The notes under the pieces were generated by a model. It made no database searches. It was not told the DNA's origin and worked only from the letters and a program-made list of their open reading frames with translations. From Candidatus Iainarchaeum sp. (lineage in GTDB: Archaea > Iainarchaeota > Iainarchaeia > Iainarchaeales > JAXPJC01): DNA of 5,181 nucleotides. Of this stretch, positions 1 through 5,052 are shown piece by piece. How positions within the stretch are numbered: the first letter of the stretch is position 1; each line of letters begins with the position of its first letter. The translations under genes and the position numbers were made by a program. Where the stretch lies: contig JAGVWD010000067.1 in assembly GCA_018304445.1 (NCBI GenBank), positions 1-5,181 of the forward strand, read 5' to 3'.

Positions 1-40
1 ACTGAAAGATGAGAAAATAATTGCATTGCAGATTGTTTGC

Positions 41-451
41 TTAAAGCCGCCCAAAGTTTTTCATCATTTCCTGCGTTGTCATTGTTTTGATTCTGCCCTG
101 TGTTCTGAAGTGTTTGTCATTGCTCCATATTGCTGTGTTTTCCCTTAAGGCGCAAGCAATATAAAACCAGTCTTTGGGGTCGTTGGATAGAGAGGCCGCT
201 GCAGGGAGGAAAGGCTCAAGCTCAGCATCTTCAATGAATGAAACCTGTGAAATAAGCTTTTCCGTGATAATCAAAAAGTCTTTTTCATCACCTGCAAACT
301 TGTTTTTCAAATAAGGAGTGTACTTTTTGAATTCCTCTAAGAGGCTTTTTGGGGCATAGATCTCAATCTCGGGATAAAACCAAATCCGCCTTGTTTCTCC
401 CTTTCTTAACAGTGCAGAAAAAAGAATGTCTGCATCAGCTGTTACCTTCAT
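41..451 (-). CDS. PIN-domain ribonuclease toxin, VapC-like
   Basis: This 136-residue protein has the size and layout of a PIN-domain endoribonuclease, the toxin half of VapBC modules, which cuts RNA in the cytoplasm using metal ions held by acidic residues. Visible acidic positions are D6 and D8 in the N-terminal strand (VTADADILFSALL), E39/E40 in LLEEF, D94 in DPKDWFYIACAL, and D112 in WSNDKHF. The start chosen is the ATG at 451, because AGAGG sits 7 bases upstream (459-463). A GTG at 469 would add six residues and has no comparable site. The gene overlaps the end of the antitoxin gene by 17 bases, so its ribosome binding site lies inside the antitoxin coding sequence, which suggests translational coupling. 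The target RNA cannot be read from the sequence. VapC identity rests on the fold pattern and the neighbour. Confidence 0.86.
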   Translation of the reverse strand: MKVTADADILFSALLRKGETRRIWFYPEIEIYAPKSLLEEFKKYTPYLKNKFAGDEKDFLIITEKLISQVSFIEDAELEPFLPAAASLSNDPKDWFYIACALRENTAIWSNDKHFRTQGRIKTMTTQEMMKNFGRL

Positions 452-677
452 CAAGAAGCCTCTTTGCACGTTTGCCCATCGCTTTGTTTACTTTCCCTGA
501 CAATAATGCAACATCCTCCTCAGTTAATCTGCTTTTTTGGGCCAGGCTCTCTGCAATATCGAAATCATTAAGCTTCTTTTCAATAATTGCCCTGATTGCA
601 TTTGACCATCTCACTTCAGGATGCTCATCCATATGCCTTCTCACTTCTTCACTTACTGATAAGGTAATGTTCGGCAT
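435..677 (-). CDS. VapB-like ribbon-helix-helix antitoxin
   Basis: This 80-residue protein begins with a short strand (PNITLSVSEEV) followed by two helices around WSNAIRAIIEKKL, the ribbon-helix-helix pattern of archaeal VapB antitoxins. The N-terminal domain should dimerise and bind the operator. The charged C-terminal part (about residues 45-80, ending KRAKRLLDEGNS) should wrap the PIN toxin and block it. The ATG at 677 follows a TATA box by about 34 bases, so the 5' leader would be only about 8 bases. There is no strong Shine-Dalgarno, only GTGAT just upstream. It is the first gene of a two-gene operon and overlaps the toxin by 17 bases. Autorepression is expected from the family and fits the palindrome at 693-706. 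The role is inferred from fold and pairing with the toxin. Confidence 0.84.
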   Translation of the reverse strand: MPNITLSVSEEVRRHMDEHPEVRWSNAIRAIIEKKLNDFDIAESLAQKSRLTEEDVALLSGKVNKAMGKRAKRLLDEGNS

Positions 678-682
678 TTTAT

Positions 683-715
683 CACATATCTATTATGTGC
701 ACATAAATATTTAAA
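683..715 (-). promoter_or_regulatory. Promoter and likely autoregulatory operator of the toxin-antitoxin operon
   Basis: Read on the minus strand, TTTAAATAT (715-707) is a TATA box about 34 bases before the antitoxin ATG. Abutting it is the perfect 14-base palindrome TTATGTGCACATAA (693-706). The hexamer CACATA appears three times here: at 683-688, inverted at 694-699, and at 700-705. A ribbon-helix-helix dimer array bound to these half-sites would cover the region between the TATA box and the expected transcription start near 685, blocking transcription. The repeats are seen directly; protein binding is inferred. Confidence 0.65.
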
Positions 716-856
716 ATGCATAGTTGGCTCAGTTCGCCCATCTTTCGTCATTTTCCTTTCGGAATCTGCAACATCGTCGAATCCTCATCGCCAAGTATTT
801 TGTATTCCAAAAGCTTTAAATGAGGAATTTTTCACATATTTGCCCGACCGAACAGG

Positions 857-893
857 TTTTTAACATTTGCACTCCTTAATGAAATTGATGGTG
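857..893 (+). promoter_or_regulatory. Possible promoter and ribosome binding site for the cysteine-rich protein gene
   Basis: TTTTTAA at 857-863 is a weak TATA-like element about 40 bases before the TTG start. A second candidate, CTTTAAAT, lies at 814-821. GGTG at 890-893 is a good match to the archaeal anti-Shine-Dalgarno and lies 7 bases before the TTG at 901. It supports that start, since a TGA at 886-888 closes the frame upstream. The ribosome binding site is firmer than the TATA choice. Confidence 0.4.
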
Positions 894-900
894 GGATTGC

Positions 901-2691
901 TTGGAGAGCAAGTTTGAAAAAAGGCTGAAGAAAATAGGCTATTGGAAGATTGCCATTGCTGCCGTTGTTGCAATACTGGCAGTTGCAGGCTTTCTGATTC
1001 TGGGCGGTTTTTTTGGGGAGCAGCCACCTGCGTCGGAAGGAATTTCCCCAGAGGTCTACAAAGCAGTGAATGAGCTAAAGCACCCTGATGTCATTGCACA
1101 AACCAGTTTAACGCAGGAGGATGTGCTGGCTGCCTTTGGCGAGGAGGACGAATTCTACACAGTGCTTAAGCTTGCAGGGGATTTTGGCTATCAGGATCTT
1201 TTGGGCACTGTCAGAACAGATTACAAAGACGGGAATGCCATTACAGTGGGCATGCTTGCAAATTCAGGCGGCAGTGTTATTTTCATTGAAAGGCTTGAAG
1301 CGCCCGGGTATAGCAAAACACTCCTAATCAGCTATACGGATGAGGAGCATTACACGATGTTTGATGCCGAAGGGGGAATTAAGAGAGATGGCGCAGATTT
1401 TACCAAACTTGGAAGAGAGGATATTGCAGGGCTTTCCCTTGAAGGCGGTATGAATCCAGGCAATGGCATTCTTGCGCCGGACATAATCCGCTTTGGTTTT
1501 TGTGATGAGAAAGGCGGGGGCTTCTGGGACTGCATATTGGAGAATAAATTGTCCCTTGGCCTTTCTGTTGTAGGCGCGATTGCCGCATGCATTGGCTCAG
1601 GCGTTGGCGGCGCGTTTACTGCTGTAACTCTTGGAGCATTTACTCCTGCAGAAATTGCCCTGGTTCTTGGCTGCATTGGGGCAGGCGGCTCAGCTTTGGC
1701 AATTATAGGTCAATGCTCGCTGCGGTTGGCAGACAATAATCCTAAAGTTGATGCGTTCAGCCAGATAACCGGCGATTGCTACAAATGCATCAGCAACAAA
1801 AGGATGAAGCTCAAGGAGGTTAGAATTACCGGAAGCGTTGAGGACGACAGGCTGCCTAATCCCACATGGAGCGAACCAAACGCATCGGGAAGTGTTTCTG
1901 TGTGCGACACAGGGGATTATATAGAGAAATTTACTGCAGTTGACTGCGGGGGCAATATCAAGAGCGAGTATGAGGAAATAACACTTCCAGAGCCGGAACT
2001 TGCCGCAGAGCAATGCGTTGGCGGCGATGGTTGCTGCCCGTCGGGCTGCACTGAGGACAATGACAACGACTGCATTGGGGAGTGCGGAAACAATGTTGCT
2101 GAAGGCTCTGAAGAGTGCGACGGCCCTGACTTTGGGGGCAAAGACTGCAAAAGCTTTGGATATGCCCCGGGTGCATTAACCTGCACTGCGGGTTGTTTGC
2201 TTGATGCTTCAGGCTGCGGCAATTGCTGGACTGATGCTGACTGCGATGATGAAAATGCCTGCACTGATGATGCGTGTGTTGATTTTACCTGCAAAAACGC
2301 CCAGAAGGCCGGCTGCTGCACAAAAGATGCTGACTGCGATGATGATGATTTATGCACAACGGATGTGTGCAATGCAAGCAACAGCTGTGAGAGCACTACA
2401 ACAACAACCTCCCCTGGTTACAGCGCCCCGCAGTCCGGCAGCGACTGTAACGCATGCGCAGGCCTTGGCCTTGAATGCAGGGAAGATTTCTATGCGCCCG
2501 GCTACTATGGCTGCTGCCCGCAGATGCAAGAGCGGCTCATGGACTTAATAAATTTAAGGCAATCAATAACGTTAATATCAAAAACCGCCCACTTAAGCCC
2601 GCAGCATCCGGGAAGTGCCATTATGCATTTACATTTTCAGGCAAAAATAATTAGATTTATCTCTTTCTGCCTTTGGATTTTGCAAGCCTGA
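901..2691 (+). CDS. Membrane-anchored cysteine-rich surface protein (C-terminal end probably frameshifted)
   Basis: This 596-residue reading frame starts at TTG. Residues 15-38 form an N-terminal membrane anchor after a basic stretch, so the rest is probably outside the cell. Residues 200-300 hold a Gly/Ala-rich hydrophobic stretch (about 217-270) bracketed by cysteines (C201, C211, C230, C258, C272, C293, C296). Residues 304-362 look like an Ig/HYR-type beta domain (FTAVDCGGN). From 371 on come cysteine modules: GDGCCPSGCTEDNDNDC; a CDG...GGKDCKSFGY...CTAGC...SGC repeat of the kind known from secreted bacterial proteins; and two DADCDD..C..D.C modules rich in Asp. A Thr run (499-503) and a last CNACAGLGLEC...GYYGCC module follow. 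Residues after P540 change character and overlap the convergent gene by 35 bases. A one-base shift at the CCC run (2517-2519) would instead end the protein at 2654. The function is not known; adhesion or envelope contact is a guess. Confidence 0.75.
   Translation: MESKFEKRLKKIGYWKIAIAAVVAILAVAGFLILGGFFGEQPPASEGISPEVYKAVNELKHPDVIAQTSLTQEDVLAAFGEEDEFYTVLKLAGDFGYQDLLGTVRTDYKDGNAITVGMLANSGGSVIFIERLEAPGYSKTLLISYTDEEHYTMFDAEGGIKRDGADFTKLGREDIAGLSLEGGMNPGNGILAPDIIRFGFCDEKGGGFWDCILENKLSLGLSVVGAIAACIGSGVGGAFTAVTLGAFTPAEIALVLGCIGAGGSALAIIGQCSLRLADNNPKVDAFSQITGDCYKCISNKRMKLKEVRITGSVEDDRLPNPTWSEPNASGSVSVCDTGDYIEKFTAVDCGGNIKSEYEEITLPEPELAAEQCVGGDGCCPSGCTEDNDNDCIGECGNNVAEGSEECDGPDFGGKDCKSFGYAPGALTCTAGCLLDASGCGNCWTDADCDDENACTDDACVDFTCKNAQKAGCCTKDADCDDDDLCTTDVCNASNSCESTTTTTSPGYSAPQSGSDCNACAGLGLECREDFYAPGYYGCCPQMQERLMDLINLRQSITLISKTAHLSPQHPGSAIMHLHFQAKIIRFISFCLWILQA
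2224..2388 (+). repeat. Tandem pair of Asp/Cys-rich modules inside the surface protein
   Basis: Two modules of the form C-x-x-DADCDD-x(3-4)-C-T-x-D-x-C start at residues 442 and 473. At DNA level a 20-base block at 2233-2252 recurs exactly at 2326-2345, giving a period of 93 bases (31 codons). The near-identity at DNA level suggests a fairly recent in-frame duplication. The Asp-rich loops resemble calcium-binding, disulfide-held modules, but metal binding is inferred. Confidence 0.7.
2518..2654 (+). other. Probable frameshifted 3' end of the cysteine-rich protein gene
   Basis: If one base is added in the CCC run at 2517-2519, the frame continues as P540 then ADARAAHGLNKF...SGKCHYAFTFSGKNN and stops at TAG 2652-2654. 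This gives 584 residues and leaves two bases before the stop of the convergent gene at 2657. The unshifted frame gives a Leu/Ile/His/Gln-rich tail and runs 35 bases into that gene. A rival repair, shifting the other way, would give ...CKSGSWT with a stop at 2546-2548. Which is right, and whether the shift is real or a sequencing error, cannot be settled here. Confidence 0.5.
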
Positions 2692-2779
2692 TTAATTTTC
2701 TGACTTTGGAGACCTTGCTTTTGCTGCTAGGCCTTCTTCCTTTGTATTTTGATTGCTTGGATTTTTTCTTTTTAGCCAT
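2657..2779 (-). CDS. Small highly basic protein (40 aa), possibly ribosome- or nucleic-acid-associated
   Basis: A 41-codon reading frame on the minus strand encodes MAKKKKSKQSKYKGRRPSSK followed by SKVSKVRKLIRLAKSKGRKR. Twenty of the forty residues are Lys or Arg and there are no acidic residues. This composition is typical of small ribosomal or other RNA/DNA-binding proteins. It does not match L39e, L41e or S30e as I remember them, so I give no family. The second half (VSKVRKLIRLAKSKG) could form an amphipathic basic helix. AAGG lies about 9 bases before the ATG. A TATA-like stretch at 2791-2799 is too close to the ATG to drive it, so transcription probably starts upstream, perhaps at about 3027, through the structured RNA region. 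It is convergent with the cysteine-rich gene and would end 2 bases from that gene's repaired stop. Reality of the gene is supported by composition and position, not by homology. Confidence 0.66.
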   Translation of the reverse strand: MAKKKKSKQSKYKGRRPSSKSKVSKVRKLIRLAKSKGRKR

Positions 2780-2804
2780 TCTTTACGCCTTTTATAAGTG
2801 CAAC

Positions 2805-3027
2805 AGCTGACATTTGGACTCGGTGAAAGAGTTCCTCAAGCAACAACCAAACCAACTTAACCTATTGATCTGCTTTAAAGGTGATCTCCTTCGCGCCATA
2901 AAGAAGCTTAACAGGTGCAGATTTCGTATGGTGAGTTATAGTCCAACCACCATATTAATGGCAGGCACCTGACAGAGGCTTGTACGGACGCACCCTTTCC
3001 AGGGCAACCGAAGAGTCCTAGTCAGCT
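2805..3027 (-). ncRNA. Candidate structured RNA of unknown family (free ncRNA or 5' leader)
   Basis: This stretch has no plausible coding frame but holds nested complementary segments. The ends pair as 2805-2811 with 3021-3027 (7 bp), then 2816-2821 with 3013-3018 (6 bp), and 2822-2824 with 3007-3009. Inside are a hairpin at 2993-3004, 2837-2841 with 2978-2982 (5 bp), 2912-2918 with 2965-2971 (7 bp), and 2927-2933 with 2948-2954 (7 bp). None of these cross. The minus strand is favoured because a TATA box at 3047-3058 places the start at the base of the closing helix, and because the 2993-3004 hairpin then carries a GGAA (GNRA) loop closed by CCCU/AGGG. A few G-U pairs would favour the plus strand instead. 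I could not match it to tRNA, 5S, SRP RNA, RNase P RNA or a known riboswitch core. No U-run follows, so it may continue as the leader of the basic-protein gene 25 bases downstream. Confidence 0.6.
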
Positions 3028-3046
3028 TTAAGGATATAAATGCCCT

Positions 3047-3064
3047 GCTATATATAGCTTTTCA
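3047..3064 (-). promoter_or_regulatory. TATA box and BRE upstream of the structured RNA
   Basis: GCTATATATAGC at 3047-3058 is a strong, palindromic TATA box. On the minus strand it is preceded by the purine-rich TGAAAAG, a BRE-like element, which sets the direction; on the plus strand no BRE-like sequence precedes it. About 26 bases downstream of its centre is 3027, the first base of the RNA's closing helix. Between this box and the end of endA (3065-3146) I see no gene, only a weak GGCT/AGCC hairpin near 3120-3132. Confidence 0.6.
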
Positions 3065-3146
3065 TTTCAGAAACCTTACACAAAAACTATGCCCGCTTAG
3101 CTTTTTGAACCATGCAATCAGGCTGCACAGCCGTTGCAACAAACAA

Positions 3147-3656
3147 TTAAGGCGTGATTCTATCTATTTGATAATAGTTTATGTCGTTTTCAGAATCAAC
3201 AACCGCAACCAGGATGATTGTGTGCAAATTTCCAGCAAGCCTTACCATCCTGCTCAGCACAGGCATTGTAAGTTTCTCCCCCTGCGTCGCAACGTGTATT
3301 ACCCACTGCGTATGCTCCTCCCCGGGCTTTTTCCCGCGCGGATAAACCCTAAAATCAAACCCGAACTTGAAGCCGGTTTTAATCACAAAGCCGCGAGTGC
3401 GCATGTCGCTGTAAACAAGAAATTTCGTGTAGAAATTAGTCTCTTCCCTGCCTGCGATTTTCAGGAGTTCGGGGCGCGAAATCTTTTTTCCCTTTTTATC
3501 GGAAATTTCAATGCTGTCTTTCTCAAGGAGATAGAGCGCTTCCTTCAAATCAAGGACATGCTCGTGCTCCCTGCGCTCCCCGAAGCCCTTCTGCAGCAAT
3601 TGGTCCGCCTTCTTGAAATCGTCAACAACCACTTTATTATCAATAAGCAGCGCCAT
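3147..3656 (-). CDS. endA: tRNA-splicing endonuclease EndA, catalytic Lys replaced by Thr
   Basis: This 169-residue protein matches archaeal tRNA-intron endonuclease, which cuts the bulge-helix-bulge at both intron ends of pre-tRNA, giving 2',3'-cyclic phosphate and 5'-hydroxyl ends. Length suits the single-unit, homotetrameric type. The N-terminal domain (about 1-70) contains the conserved DLKEALYLLE. The C-terminal nuclease domain holds YSDMRTRGFVIKTGFKFGFDFRVY and AVVDSENDINYY. Of the family's Tyr/His/Lys triad, Tyr105 (FRVY) and His115 (EEHTQ) are present at the usual 10-residue spacing. The Lys, expected 31 residues after the His, is Thr146 (LHTIILVAVVD), and neither neighbour is Lys. 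GGTGAT at 3662-3667, 5 bases before the ATG, fixes the start. It is divergent from trpS. It may be a structural subunit, or use another residue. Confidence 0.93.
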   Translation of the reverse strand: MALLIDNKVVVDDFKKADQLLQKGFGERREHEHVLDLKEALYLLEKDSIEISDKKGKKISRPELLKIAGREETNFYTKFLVYSDMRTRGFVIKTGFKFGFDFRVYPRGKKPGEEHTQWVIHVATQGEKLTMPVLSRMVRLAGNLHTIILVAVVDSENDINYYQIDRITP

Positions 3657-3661
3657 TTTGC

Positions 3662-3705
3662 ATCACCAATATTACATTTATATATCCTAATATCGTTTAT
3701 TTAAA
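3662..3705 (-). promoter_or_regulatory. Promoter and ribosome binding site of endA
   Basis: On the minus strand TTTAAATA (3705-3698) is a TATA box placing the start near 3676, with a 5' leader of about 20 bases. That leader contains GGTGAT (3667-3662), a near-perfect archaeal Shine-Dalgarno, 5 bases before the ATG. The box overlaps the first base of the trpS start codon, so transcription of the two genes may compete. Confidence 0.55.
3677..3685 (+). promoter_or_regulatory. TATA box of trpS, leaderless start likely
   Basis: TTTATATAT at 3677-3685 is a TATA box whose centre lies 24 bases before the ATG at 3705 and 33 before the ATG at 3714. No Shine-Dalgarno precedes either start. This fits a leaderless or nearly leaderless mRNA, common in archaea. 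Confidence 0.55.
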
Positions 3706-4802
3706 TGGTTATTATGGCTGATGAGAGGATTGACCCCTGGGGCAATGCGGAAATAAAGGATTATTCGCACATATTCAAGGAGTTCGGCCTGAACGCGTTT
3801 CCTGAGGAATGGAAAAAATCGCTTAATCACAGGCTTTTTGAGCGCGGAATAATAATTGCACACCGCGACTTCCAGAAAATAATGCAGCGCATCTCCTCGA
3901 AAAAGCCATTTATTAATATTACAGGAATTGCATCCTCAGGATTCCTGCATCTGGGGCACAAAGCAGATATTGATTTGTTCAAGTTCTTCAAGGATTGCAA
4001 AGCAAAGAATTATTTCGCAATTTCGGACATTGATGCTTATGTGAGCAGGGAAAAAATTCCAGACATGGAAGCCGCGAAGAAATTTGCAGCCGACAACCTT
4101 GCGCATGCGCTCGCCCTTGGATTGGAAACAAAGGATGTTTATGTGCAGAGCCGGAAGGAACCTCGCTATTACACTTTTGCATTTGAGCTGGGAAAGAAAA
4201 TCACACAGGCAACATTTGAGGCGATTTATGGCCATGTTGATTTGGGGAAAGTTTCTGCGGGCCTGCTGCAGTATGCAGATATTTTGCATCAGCAGTTGAA
4301 GGAATATGAAGGCAGAATGCCAAGCATTACTGGAATCGGCCTGGACCAGGATCCGCACGCGCGCCTTACAAGGGATATTGCGCAAAGGCTCTCCTATGAT
4401 ATTGAAGTTCCGAGCTTCATCTACTTCAAGCACCAGTCCGGATTGAAGGAAGGCACAAAAATGTCAAGCTCTGACCCTGACACTGCAATATTCCTCAATG
4501 ACAGTTCAGAAGCAGCAGCAAAAAAAATCTCAAACGCATTTACAGGGGGAAGGAATACCGAGGCCGAGCAGCGCCAATTGGGCGGAAATCCTGACGTGTG
4601 CAAGGTTCATGAAATACTGCTTTTCCATCATCCTGATTCCAGGGAAGTTAAGAGAATTTATGATGAGTGCAGGAAAGGGAAATGGCTCTGCAGGGAATGC
4701 AAGCAGTTCACTTCAAAATTTGTTGTGCAGTTCCTGAAAAAGCACCAGGCGCTTGTGAAGAAGAAAATGCCAATTGCGCAAAAAATAGTTTACGGGAAAT
4801 AG
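3705..4802 (+). CDS. trpS: Tryptophanyl-tRNA synthetase, archaeal/eukaryotic type
   Basis: This class I aminoacyl-tRNA synthetase charges tRNA-Trp with tryptophan using ATP in the cytoplasm. At 365 residues it has normal archaeal length. The N-terminal part carries the family's DPW...DYSHIFKEFG pattern (about 10-29) and RGIIIAHRDF (47-56). The HIGH motif appears as HLGH (82-85) within GIASSGFLHLGHKADID, DQDPHARLTRDIAQRL (214-229) lines the active site, and the KMSKS loop is KMSSS (252-256). GGNPDV (293-298) is also typical of TrpRS rather than TyrRS. C322, C329 and C332 form a CRKGKWLCRECK stretch seen in some archaeal relatives, possibly metal-binding. Two starts are possible, ATG 3705 or ATG 3714 (MADERIDPWG). 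The TATA spacing fits 3705 leaderless or 3714 with a few bases of leader. It diverges from endA and ends 4 bases from the convergent membrane-protein gene. Confidence 0.96.
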   Translation: MVIMADERIDPWGNAEIKDYSHIFKEFGLNAFPEEWKKSLNHRLFERGIIIAHRDFQKIMQRISSKKPFINITGIASSGFLHLGHKADIDLFKFFKDCKAKNYFAISDIDAYVSREKIPDMEAAKKFAADNLAHALALGLETKDVYVQSRKEPRYYTFAFELGKKITQATFEAIYGHVDLGKVSAGLLQYADILHQQLKEYEGRMPSITGIGLDQDPHARLTRDIAQRLSYDIEVPSFIYFKHQSGLKEGTKMSSSDPDTAIFLNDSSEAAAKKISNAFTGGRNTEAEQRQLGGNPDVCKVHEILLFHHPDSREVKRIYDECRKGKWLCRECKQFTSKFVVQFLKKHQALVKKKMPIAQKIVYGK

Positions 4803-4806
4803 CTAA

Positions 4807-5046
4807 TTAAGCGGCCAATCTCACATAGGTCATGATTTCCCAGCCCTTGAAGAATGTAAGCGCTGCTGTTCCCAAGGCGACCCATGCAATCAGATAGCTT
4901 GCAATTGCAATTACAACATTCCCTGCCAGATGCACTAATACGCCCTGAATCATAGCAGTAACAAAAACAGTAATCGCAATGAGCGCAACCCCGAGCAGCA
5001 TTACAGCCTTCATGAATGTCGGATATGCCTGCGGCCTTATTATCAT
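4807..5046 (-). CDS. Small hydrophobic membrane protein, function unknown
   Basis: This 79-residue protein has a short basic N-terminus (MIIRPQAYPTFMK) followed by two membrane helices, at about residues 13-33 and 42-66, with a short loop around QGVLVHLAGN, and a small tail ending TYVRLAA. Few charged residues occur within the helices. I recognise no family. The ATG at 5046 is chosen because GGTG lies 6 bases upstream (5053-5056). A GTG at 5055 would add three residues and could be a leaderless start. A second frame at 4790-5050 is an antisense-like shadow with an implausibly Cys-rich composition. The gene is convergent with trpS, 4 bases apart, and lies 36 bases downstream of the stop of the partial gene on the same strand. 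Confidence 0.72.
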   Translation of the reverse strand: MIIRPQAYPTFMKAVMLLGVALIAITVFVTAMIQGVLVHLAGNVVIAIASYLIAWVALGTAALTFFKGWEIMTYVRLAA

Positions 5047-5052
5047 CCAAAA

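Noticed and set aside
349..714. Plus-strand frame of 121 aa across the toxin-antitoxin genes
   Set aside because: It is the reverse-strand shadow of two well-supported, overlapping minus-strand genes and has a Ser/Leu/Phe-rich antisense composition.
716..823. Plus-strand ATG frame of 35 aa in the gap before the cysteine-rich gene
   Set aside because: No ribosome binding site, unremarkable composition, and it overlaps the antitoxin promoter.
825..875. Minus-strand 16-codon frame starting MLKTCSVG with AAGGAG upstream
   Set aside because: The Shine-Dalgarno match is good, but the frame is far too short to support and has no context.
1917..2396. Minus-strand frame of 159 aa opposite the cysteine-rich region
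   Set aside because: The Ser/Gln-rich product is the antisense image of the Cys/Asp repeats on the plus strand.
2789..2797. TTTTATAAG as a plus-strand promoter for the structured RNA
   Set aside because: It would start transcription near 2818, cutting off the outer closing helix.
2934..2947. Group I intron S element (TATAGTCC at 2937-2944, plus strand)
   Set aside because: The matching R element with GACTA upstream is missing, so P7 cannot form; the match lies in the loop of a simple hairpin.
2805..3027. tRNA with an intron, since the ends pair over 7 bases and T-A follow as positions 8 and 9 would
   Set aside because: There is no T-arm next to the 3' strand, no D-loop GG in place and no anticodon arm.
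3105..3704. Plus-strand frame of 199 aa opposite endA
   Set aside because: The minus strand encodes a clear EndA here, with motifs and a strong ribosome binding site.
4790..5050. Minus-strand frame of 86 aa overlapping the small membrane protein
   Set aside because: Its Cys/Gly/Asp-rich product is the shifted frame of the membrane protein, has no membrane or domain logic, and would overlap the trpS end.
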